Below, piece after piece: positions 1 through 5,045 of a DNA stretch of 17,263 bases. The stretch is from positions 1-17,263 of the forward strand of contig VGPI01000016.1 of the NCBI GenBank assembly GCA_016875595.1, written 5' to 3'. This stretch comes from Candidatus Cloacimonadota bacterium. GTDB lineage: Bacteria; Cloacimonadota; Cloacimonadia; Cloacimonadales; Cloacimonadaceae. Under the pieces are notes generated by a model that was not told the DNA's origin, ran no database searches, and worked only from the letters and a program-made list of their open reading frames with translations. The position numbers were made by a program, and so were the translations under genes. Each line of letters starts with the position of its first letter. Position 1 is the first letter of the stretch.

Positions 1-406
1 GGGGGAGAAAGCCAAATTTCATCCTCTGATTGCAGAAGACGCAGGGATTGGGCGTCTTGCCGGCGAGGTAGGTGGAACAAAAATAGCCCAGGATATCGTC
101 CTTGTACTGCTTACTCAGGTCAATGATGTGGTGAGGGATGCCCAGTTTGGCAGCGATCGCCTGGGCGGAGGCGAGGTCATCCTTTTCTCCGGGACCGAAG
201 CAGCCACTCTTTACCGACCCGGTGATCGGGATGCTGCCATCCCAGATGGACATGGTCAAACCGACCACTTCATAACCCTGATCCAGCAGCAGTTTGGCAG
301 CCATGGCGGAATCCACTCCACCGCTGAGGGCGACAGCGACACGTTCACCATTTGCTCGGTGGAGCGCTTTTTCCCCGTGTCCGTTAGGTTGAGGTATGGA
401 CTTCAA
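1..406 (-). CDS. mnmA: tRNA-specific 2-thiouridylase MnmA, N-terminal part (cut by window edge)
   Basis: The gene runs off the left edge; 135 codons are visible. MnmA adenylates U34 of Lys/Glu/Gln tRNAs and replaces O2 with sulfur delivered by a relay. Visible are the PP-loop motif SGGVDS at residues 28-33 with the preceding strand RVAVAL, and the TPNPCVFCNQRMKFG segment at 118-132, whose C125 aligns with the family catalytic cysteine of the PNPxxxCN motif. The second catalytic cysteine and the tRNA-binding C-terminal domains lie outside. There is no in-frame ATG near the N-terminus. I chose TTG at 406 because GGAGAG lies 5 nt upstream; this gives about 20 residues ahead of the usual MnmA start and overlaps the end of the upstream gene by 23 nt. 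The overlap implies cotranscription with the HgdB-like and ABC-F genes. Family assignment is firm; the exact start is uncertain. Confidence 0.92.
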   Translation of the reverse strand, partial: MKSIPQPNGHGEKALHRANGERVAVALSGGVDSAMAAKLLLDQGYEVVGLTMSIWDGSIPITGSVKSGCFGPGEKDDLASAQAIAAKLGIPHHIIDLSKQYKDDILGYFCSTYLAGKTPNPCVFCNQRMKFGFLP

Positions 407-1370
407 AGAAGCTCTCCAGGCGGAGGAGGGTGCGCTGGTCGATGATCTCCGGTTGATCGCCTTCGAGGGTCAGGAAAGGCAGGTCGATGTATTTCTTGAG
501 CAGGATATTATCGATCTGGAGGTGACAGAAGGACTGGGTGTAACCAATGACGGCATCGATCCCGCGCTTGAGGATCTCGGTCTGGATATCGTGTAGGCGG
601 TCAAACACGCTGTAGGGATAGGTGAAAGTGAGGTATTGCTGAACGATGTCGCTTTCGAGGGCGGGCATGGCAAATTGACGCTGGACTTCGTTGAAGAGGA
701 CATCGCCACCCAGATCGGTAATGGTGTCATACAGATTCAGATAAATCGGCGGAACGCCGAGGTATCCGATGCGGAGTTTGTGGGGCAGGGGATCACGGTT
801 TCTGACCTGATCCAAAAAGGCATCCAGCCGTTCTTCAAAGCCATCGGGATCGCCCATGAAGTCGGATGAATTGATCAACCACCAGTGGTTTTCTCTGCCG
901 GTCACCAAGCGCTCTTTCCAGGTCAGATCATCAAGGATGCGCAATTTACGGCGAATCCCGTCGAGGCGCTGCTTAACCTTCTCCGTTTCATTGCGGCTGA
1001 CCTCATATCGCTCTTCCAGTTTGGTGATCTCACGATTCAATTCATCATCCTCACGCTGAGGTGGGAAGGAGAAGAAAGTGACGGGCATACCTTCGTCGGA
1101 GAGCATCATCAATAACGAATGCGTGTTTGAGCAGTCGCCCTGGATGACGCCGACCACTTCATCGAGGTTGGCACTCAAAGCGGTGGCATAATTGCCTTTG
1201 ATCCATGTACAGACGGTGCGCGGGAAGCCCTTGAGTTCAGCCTGGCGGATATGCCTGACCGGATCACCGGACATGAGGATGTTATTGATATCCACGGGGA
1301 TATGTCCGGCGGCAAACAAGACCTCCACCGGCATGGAAGTGGTGAATCCGATCTTTTTACAGGTCTTCAT
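384..1370 (-). CDS. 2-hydroxyacyl-CoA dehydratase subunit D (HgdB/HGD-D) family protein, orphan
   Basis: This 328-residue protein resembles the HgdB/HgdC-type subunits of 2-hydroxyacyl-CoA dehydratases and the related BcrB/BcrC and double-cubane proteins. The N-terminus (IGFTTSMPVEVLFAAGHIPV, residues 7-26) and the C-terminal LEGD...LRLESF block (302-321) are typical of the family. C54, C80 (in GDCSNTHSL) and C282 (in SFCHLQ) are spaced as expected for Fe-S ligands; C4 is an extra cysteine. A charged, probably coiled-coil stretch covers about 104-145. The protein is slightly shorter than HgdB (around 380). The family removes water from 2-hydroxyacyl-CoA in amino-acid fermentation or reduces aromatic CoA esters, but needs a partner subunit and an ATP-driven activator (HgdC type), and neither lies nearby. 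It overlaps the ABC-F gene by 14 nt and mnmA by 23 nt, so it is translated with them. Family membership is likely; substrate and role are unknown. Confidence 0.8.
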   Translation of the reverse strand: MKTCKKIGFTTSMPVEVLFAAGHIPVDINNILMSGDPVRHIRQAELKGFPRTVCTWIKGNYATALSANLDEVVGVIQGDCSNTHSLLMMLSDEGMPVTFFSFPPQREDDELNREITKLEERYEVSRNETEKVKQRLDGIRRKLRILDDLTWKERLVTGRENHWWLINSSDFMGDPDGFEERLDAFLDQVRNRDPLPHKLRIGYLGVPPIYLNLYDTITDLGGDVLFNEVQRQFAMPALESDIVQQYLTFTYPYSVFDRLHDIQTEILKRGIDAVIGYTQSFCHLQIDNILLKKYIDLPFLTLEGDQPEIIDQRTLLRLESFFEVHTST

Positions 1371-3264
1371 AACTCAATTGGAGGTATTGGTCTTCCAGTT
1401 CCCGGACGTTTAAGCGTTCCTGTTCGATCTGTTTTTCCAGTTCCAGCATGTGAGACCGGAGCAGGAAGATCTGTTGTTCATTGGTATAGGTCTCCGATTG
1501 GGAGAGTTTTTGGTGGATCAGGGTCAAATCCATGGTCAGGCGACTGAGCTCATCGCCGTGATGATCAAGCTTCTGCTGGATCTGTTGGAGGTACCAGGGA
1601 TTGAGTTTGCGCCTTCGTTCCCGATCCATCGGTTTGCTCTTTTCTGGTTCCGGAGTGGTGAAAGCGGTCTGGAGGATCAATTCCAGATCACCTTCGCAAT
1701 CGGTGATGGTATTGTATAGCTGACTGTCCCGAAGGCATTGGCAGAATACCCAGTAGCGGGTGGCTAATTGACTGATGAAATAGCGGTCATGAGAGACAAA
1801 GATGATCGTGCCGTCATAATCCTTCAGAGCACTGAGCAGGGTTTCCGTCATGGCGATGTCCAGGTGATTGGTGGGTTCGTCCAGAATGAGCAGATTGGGA
1901 TTTTGATGGATCAGGAGGCAGAGGTAGAGGCGGGACTTTTCGCCACCACTGAGCACTGAGACCCGCTTGAGAGTGTCGTCACCACGGAAACCGAAGCGTG
2001 CCAACCAAGAGAGGACATAACCTTGAGGCGCTATGGGCACCAATTGAAGCAGGCAGTCAAATACGGTGAGCTTCTCATCCAATTCCACCTGTTGCTGGTC
2101 ATAGTAGCCGATGATCAAGCTGGCTCCTGTCTTGAGGTAACCATCCAGGATCTCGCGATCGCCGAGGAGCGTCCTGAGCAGGGTCGTCTTGCCACAGCCG
2201 TTCCTGCCGATGATACACACGCGGTCCCGGTAATGAGCCCGGAGATTCACCTCCTCTGCCAGGATAAGCTGCTCGTTAATGCCGATCGTAACGTCGTCCA
2301 GGACAAATACATCATTGCCGGAACGACGGGCGGAGCGGATCTTGAGGTCGGTCTGATGCCGGTGTTTCGGGCGTTTGATGATCTCCAGGCGGTTGAGCAT
2401 TTTGAGCCGGGATTTGGCTTGGCTGGTCTTTTGACCTGCCATGTTTTTGCTGATAAAGTCTTGGGTGCGGGCGATGAAACGCTGTTGCCGCTCATACATC
2501 CGTTCCTGGCTCATCAGAGCGATGGCACGGGCTTCGCTAAAGGAGCGGTAATTGCCTTTGGTGATGGATAAATGAGTGTCCTCCAAGGCATAGATGGAAG
2601 TAACGGTGTTGTCCAGGAAACGGCGGTCGTGAGAGACCAGCAGATAGGGACGATCGAGCTTGACCAGATATCCTTCCAGCCATTGGATCATTTCGATGTC
2701 CAGGTGGTTGGTGGGTTCGTCCAAGATAAGCAGGTCAAATTGCCGCAACAGGATGCCAGCCAGAACGATTCGGGTCTGCTCACCTCCGCTGAAACTGCCG
2801 ATACGACGAAACCAAACCGTCTTGGGCAATCCGAGTGAGGTAAGGACAAAGCTGATTTCATTCTCATATTCATAACCTCCGAGGTTGTTGAAGCGAGCAG
2901 TCAATTGAGCAAGCTTTTCCTCCAGATCACGGGTGAGGGTATCACCCAATTCACCAGATGTCTCCTCAATCTGACGGTACAAATCAAGCCAGTGGGGACG
3001 GGCGCAACGGATATAGTCAAATAGAATTACATCCTCGTCCAGGACGGGATTCTGCGAGAGGTAAGCGATATGGCACTGCCTGGGGCGCACGACGATGCCT
3101 GCAGTGGGTTGCAACTCACCGATCATTACCCTGATCAGAGTCGTCTTACCACTGCCATTATCGCCGACCAAGCCGATCCGACTGTTCGGGCTGATGCTGC
3201 AATTTATATCCTGGAGGATGTAATTGCCGCCAAACTCCAGCGACATATCCTGTAAGCTTATCAT
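1357..3264 (-). CDS. ABC-F family ATPase (Uup/YdiF-like translation factor)
   Basis: The 635-residue protein has two fused ABC ATPase domains and no membrane segments, which defines the ABC-F class of ribosome-associated proteins. Domain 1 has Walker A GDNGSGKTT (34-42), signature SGGEQ (159-163), Walker B LLILDEPTNHLD (178-189) and switch H212. Domain 2 has Walker A GRNGCGKTT (353-361), signature SGGEK (439-443) and Walker B LLILDEPTNHLD (458-469). Both catalytic glutamates, E183 and E463, are present, so both sites look active. The basic linker between the domains (about 230-315) is the part that enters the ribosome E site in characterised members. A charged coiled-coil tail spans about 545-632, as in Uup and YdiF. 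It is probably a housekeeping factor for stalled translation; an antibiotic-protection role cannot be excluded. The ATG at 3264 has GGAAGAG 7 nt upstream. It is the first gene of a three-gene overlapping run. Confidence 0.95.
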   Translation of the reverse strand: MISLQDMSLEFGGNYILQDINCSISPNSRIGLVGDNGSGKTTLIRVMIGELQPTAGIVVRPRQCHIAYLSQNPVLDEDVILFDYIRCARPHWLDLYRQIEETSGELGDTLTRDLEEKLAQLTARFNNLGGYEYENEISFVLTSLGLPKTVWFRRIGSFSGGEQTRIVLAGILLRQFDLLILDEPTNHLDIEMIQWLEGYLVKLDRPYLLVSHDRRFLDNTVTSIYALEDTHLSITKGNYRSFSEARAIALMSQERMYERQQRFIARTQDFISKNMAGQKTSQAKSRLKMLNRLEIIKRPKHRHQTDLKIRSARRSGNDVFVLDDVTIGINEQLILAEEVNLRAHYRDRVCIIGRNGCGKTTLLRTLLGDREILDGYLKTGASLIIGYYDQQQVELDEKLTVFDCLLQLVPIAPQGYVLSWLARFGFRGDDTLKRVSVLSGGEKSRLYLCLLIHQNPNLLILDEPTNHLDIAMTETLLSALKDYDGTIIFVSHDRYFISQLATRYWVFCQCLRDSQLYNTITDCEGDLELILQTAFTTPEPEKSKPMDRERRRKLNPWYLQQIQQKLDHHGDELSRLTMDLTLIHQKLSQSETYTNEQQIFLLRSHMLELEKQIEQERLNVRELEDQYLQLSYEDL

Positions 3265-3380
3265 AACTTATCTCTTCCAATATCCATGCATTGGCTCATT
3301 TTTCCAAAGGGGGGTGGGTGTCAACCCTAATATTTTGCTTGTCAAAAAAGGGGCGCTCAATTTCAAGGAGCTCATAAGGT
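3265..3380. promoter_or_regulatory. Divergent spacer between the ABC-F gene and tRNA-Pro; two TTGACA hexamers on the minus strand
   Basis: Transcription of the ABC-F run (minus) and of tRNA-Pro (plus) must both start here or further away. On the minus strand, TTGACA occurs exactly at 3324-3319 and at 3345-3340, matching the -35 consensus. No convincing -10 hexamer lies 16-18 nt downstream of either; AAATGA around 3301-3296 is the best candidate for the nearer one. On the plus strand the sequence at 3339-3344 reads TTGTCA, with no matching -10 before the tRNA. The site is therefore a probable promoter region whose elements I cannot assign. Confidence 0.3.
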
Positions 3381-3458
3381 CGGGATGTAGCGCAGTCCGG
3401 GTAGCGCACTTGAATGGGGTTCAAGTGGTCGCAGGTTCAAATCCTGTCATCCCGACCA
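3381..3458 (+). tRNA. tRNA-Pro (anticodon GGG)
   Basis: The full cloverleaf can be folded by eye. The acceptor stem is CGGGATG (3381-3387) with CATCCCG (3448-3454), the D stem is GCGC/GCGC, and the anticodon stem is CTTGA (3409-3413) with TCAAG (3421-3425) around the 7-nt loop ATGGGGT. The T arm is GCAGG-TTCAAAT-CCTGT. The anticodon GGG at 3416-3418 reads CCC/CCU proline codons, G37 follows as is usual in proline tRNAs, and the C1-G72 pair with A73 is the typical proline identity set. CCA is encoded at 3456-3458. It lies on the strand opposite both flanking genes, so it is its own transcription unit. I saw no clear terminator and no duplicated 3' end that would mark an integrated element. Confidence 0.97.
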
Positions 3459-3812
3459 TATTATTAGCCTTGGCGGGGCGGTGCATAATTGGGGGAAATT
3501 CATGGCTTCGGACATCCGATCAGGTCGATGTTCATGGCAATGGCATGAATATGACCCGAGTAGTTGGGGGTGGTGGCTTTTTTTAGAATAAAAGCGGGAA
3601 CCAAACTGCGCATGACTCCTCCATGACAAGTCTGGAGATATCGGGCATCATCCTTGGCGGCAGCCATCGGATCCAGGGTGGTTAGAACAGAATAATCAGC
3701 AAGATCTGAATCAACAAAACCAAATCAGAAAACACACGTAATATGAGACGATCCCCAGGTTAGATCCGATAACAGTGCAACCGGTGGTTTCAATAAAACC
3801 TGCAAGAAGGAG
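3459..3812. other. Gap between tRNA-Pro and ridA without a convincing gene
   Basis: These 354 bp hold one doubtful short ORF on the minus strand (3500-3667) and the structured end of ridA (3766-3819). I see no RNA-family signature and no tandem repeat. A run of seven T at about 3579-3585 on the plus strand is not preceded by a clear stem, so I do not call a tRNA terminator from it. Confidence 0.6.
3500..3667 (-). CDS. Short ORF of unknown function (37 or 55 aa)
   Basis: An open frame on the minus strand ends with TGA at 3502-3500. From the ATG at 3667 it encodes 55 residues, starting MAAAKDDARYLQ. From the ATG at 3613 it encodes 37 residues, starting MRSLVPAFILKKATTPN, and this start is preceded by GGAGGA only 3 nt away, a strong but tightly spaced ribosome-binding site. 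The frame stays open upstream to a TGA shortly before an in-frame DYSVLTTLDP segment, so it may equally be the tail of a decayed longer gene. There is no transmembrane segment or motif I recognise. It is more likely a remnant or a dispersed sequence than a functional protein. Confidence 0.25.
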   Translation of the reverse strand: MAAAKDDARYLQTCHGGVMRSLVPAFILKKATTPNYSGHIHAIAMNIDLIGCPKP

Positions 3813-3819
3813 TTATCGG
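3766..3819 (-). terminator. Nested hairpin across the ridA stop codon (possible 3' structure or terminator)
   Basis: An exact 8-bp inverted repeat pairs CCGATAAC (3766-3773) with GTTATCGG (3812-3819), and the right arm contains the ridA stop codon (3815-3813). Inside it, TGCA (3776-3779) can pair with TGCA (3801-3804), and GGTTT (3786-3790) with AAACC (3796-3800) around a 5-nt loop. Together these make one long interrupted stem at the end of the ridA transcript. No U-tract follows in the minus direction, so it is not a classical intrinsic terminator. It could stabilise the 3' end or be a repeat element. Confidence 0.4.
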
Positions 3820-4184
3820 CTGGCAATCACCGATATCTCAATTTTGGCGTTTTTGGGCAGACCGGCGACCTTAACGGTTTCCCGGGCTGGATAGGGAGGC
3901 GAGAAGTAACGGGCATAAATCTCGTTCATGGTATCATAATCTTTGAGGTCGGTCAAATACACCGTGCATTTGAGGATGTGATAAAAACTCATATTGGCTG
4001 CTTCCAGAATATCCTTGATCTTGCGGAAAACGAGCTCGGTCTGACCCACAAAGTCATCAGGCATGAGTCCGCTCACATAATCCATCCCCAGTTGCCCGGA
4101 AATGAACAGCATCCCATTGTGAACTATCCCCTGGGAGTAAGGACCTAAAGCCCCGGAGGCGTGTGGAGTGACAACGACATTCAT
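3813..4184 (-). CDS. ridA: RidA family 2-iminobutanoate/2-iminopropanoate deaminase
   Basis: The 123-residue length is standard for the RidA/YjgF family, whose trimers hydrolyse the reactive enamine/imine products of PLP-dependent dehydratases such as threonine dehydratase. Visible landmarks are GPYSQGI (14-20), FISGQLGMD (27-35), the ILKCTVYLTDLKDYDTMNEIY block (70-90) and PARETV (99-104). R101 aligns with the catalytic arginine that binds the substrate carboxylate, and the C-terminal KIEISVIA carries E116 near the active site. This residue set fits the deaminating RidA subgroup rather than the catalytically silent Rid groups. The ATG at 4184 is preceded by AAGGAG about 7 nt upstream. The gene stands alone, divergent from the fur operon, and ends in a nested hairpin. 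It is probably housekeeping protection of PLP enzymes. Confidence 0.95.
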   Translation of the reverse strand: MNVVVTPHASGALGPYSQGIVHNGMLFISGQLGMDYVSGLMPDDFVGQTELVFRKIKDILEAANMSFYHILKCTVYLTDLKDYDTMNEIYARYFSPPYPARETVKVAGLPKNAKIEISVIASR

Positions 4185-4416
4185 TTTGATCTCCTTCTAC
4201 AGGTAAGTAATTTCAAAGCACCCGTTCTGGTAAGTTCGCAAAAAAGTCAATGTAAATGTCACCTCTGCAGTTCCAATCAGACGAAATAATCTCAGTGTCT
4301 GCATATCATCGCAGTAAAGAATTGGGAACAGCGGAGTTAGAAAGTGGGTAGGAGCGGGTATCTTGGAGTATGGTCTCTGTCGATCGGCTTCCATTCTATC
4401 CTGCCGGTTCCTTGGC

Positions 4417-4484
4417 GTCACTTTTCTCTCAGCTTCGCCTCGAGATCGCCTCGAGATTCGAGGCGATCTCGAAGGAAAGGTGAC
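4417..4484. repeat. 68-bp imperfect inverted repeat with an internal tandem 11-mer
   Basis: The core is a perfect 14-bp inverted repeat: CGAGATCGCCTCGA at 4441-4454 and its complement TCGAGGCGATCTCG at 4458-4471, separated by only GAT. An outer arm pairs GTCACTTTTC (4417-4426) with GAAAGGTGAC (4475-4484) with one G-T type mismatch, though the unpaired stretches between inner and outer arms differ (14 and 3 nt). The left half also contains two abutting copies of TCGCCTCGAGA (4435-4445 and 4446-4456). The right arm can therefore pair with either copy, giving alternative hairpins. No T-tract follows on either side and the element is more than 60 bp from the fur promoter. It may be a mobile miniature repeat, an operator, or a transcript-end structure. 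Confidence 0.75.
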
Positions 4485-4546
4485 ATGAGACCGACCTCAA
4501 AGGTGGGGAGGAGGACAGGAAAGATCTGAAGGGACAAAAATAAACC

Positions 4547-4574
4547 TTGACGGAATGGTGGAGCAATATAAATT
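4547..4574 (+). promoter_or_regulatory. Probable fur-feoB-feoA promoter
   Basis: TTGACG at 4547-4552 matches five of six bases of the -35 consensus, and TATAAA at 4567-4572 (or the overlapping ATAAAT/TAAATT at 4568-4574) serves as -10. The spacing is 14-16 nt depending on the hexamer, shorter than ideal. The position immediately upstream of fur and next to a Fur-box-like palindrome supports the call. Confidence 0.5.
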
Positions 4575-4590
4575 GCGACTCAATCTCAAT
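4572..4590 (+). promoter_or_regulatory. Putative Fur box (autoregulatory operator)
   Basis: ATTGCGACTCAATCTCAAT is a near-perfect palindrome: ATTGCGA and TCTCAAT are complementary except at one position, around a 5-nt centre. It resembles the inner part of classical Fur boxes of the TTGAGAATNATTCTCAA type (13 of 17 positions by eye). It overlaps the -10 region and the likely start point of fur, where a repressor would block polymerase. That Fur binds here is an inference. Confidence 0.55.
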
Positions 4591-4592
4591 AT

Positions 4593-5045
4593 ATGGACGT
4601 AATCATGAAGGATCATCAAACTGTCTTTGTGGAGTTCCTGCAAGGGCGCGGGCTGAAGTACACACGGAACCGGAAGATCATCCTGGATATTGTGTTTGGG
4701 TTGCATGAGCATTTTGATGCGGAGCAGTTGTATGATCTGGCCCGGAAAGAGACGCGGGCGATGTCCCGGGCGACGGTGTACAGGACAATTCCGCTGTTGT
4801 GTGAGGCGGGGTTGTTGCAGCAGTCGGTGCGGTCTTCAGCGCGGGACACCTTCGAGCATATTTATGGTCATCCGAAGCATATCCATTGGGTTTGTACCAG
4901 GTGCGGAGCAGTGATTGAGACCGATCTGGCAGAGGTAATGGCGGTTCTGAAACAGGAAGCGAAGCGGATCGGGTTTTCGGCGGACGAAATCAAGTTCAAT
5001 GTGGTGGGCAAATGCTGGAAATGTGGAAGTATTGAGAATGAGTAG
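4593..5045 (+). CDS. fur: Fur family metal-responsive transcriptional regulator
   Basis: Up to 150 residues, with the standard Fur layout. The winged-helix DNA-binding domain (about 10-90) has the recognition-helix segment MSRATVYRTIPLLCEAGLL at 57-75, and the dimerisation domain follows. Two CxxC pairs, C101/C104 in WVCTRCG and C141/C144 in KCWKCG, form the structural zinc site. H38/H40, E88, H93, H96 and H98 are candidate regulatory metal ligands. The ATG at 4593 abuts the palindromic operator and has no ribosome-binding site. The ATG at 4605 (starting MKDHQTVFVEFL) has a modest GGAC 6-9 nt upstream and gives a 146-residue protein, so it is the more likely start. The operon partners feoB and feoA indicate iron sensing (Fur) rather than zinc or peroxide sensing (Zur, PerR), though PerR-like sensing cannot be excluded. 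The stop overlaps feoB by 8 nt. Confidence 0.92.
   Translation: MDVIMKDHQTVFVEFLQGRGLKYTRNRKIILDIVFGLHEHFDAEQLYDLARKETRAMSRATVYRTIPLLCEAGLLQQSVRSSARDTFEHIYGHPKHIHWVCTRCGAVIETDLAEVMAVLKQEAKRIGFSADEIKFNVVGKCWKCGSIENE

Larger units (their letters stand above)
4185..4592. promoter_or_regulatory. Divergent intergenic region between ridA and fur
   Basis: These 408 bp separate two divergent genes. They contain a large imperfect inverted repeat (4417-4484), and beside fur a promoter-like sequence and a Fur-box-like palindrome. For ridA, TTGGAA and TACATT on the minus strand, 16 nt apart at around 4250-4280, form a possible weak promoter. I reject a 74-codon frame on the minus strand here as coding. 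The remainder shows nothing I can name. Confidence 0.55.

Noticed and set aside
2023..2571. 182-codon open frame on the plus strand
   Set aside because: It is antisense to the ABC-F gene, whose motifs are complete in the opposite strand, and encodes no recognisable protein.
3381..3458. tRNA as an integration site of a mobile element
   Set aside because: No copy of the tRNA 3' end, integrase or phage gene is visible in the window.
3224..3586. 120-codon open frame on the plus strand
   Set aside because: It runs through the entire tRNA-Pro gene and antisense to the start of the ABC-F gene.
4197..4421. 74-codon open frame on the minus strand upstream of ridA
   Set aside because: It runs into the inverted repeat, lacks a ribosome-binding site and shows no protein-like pattern.
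4999..5037. Earlier in-frame start for feoB
   Set aside because: It would overlap fur by 47 nt and add 13 residues before the usual G-domain start; the ATG at 5038 with the ATGAGTAG overlap fits better.
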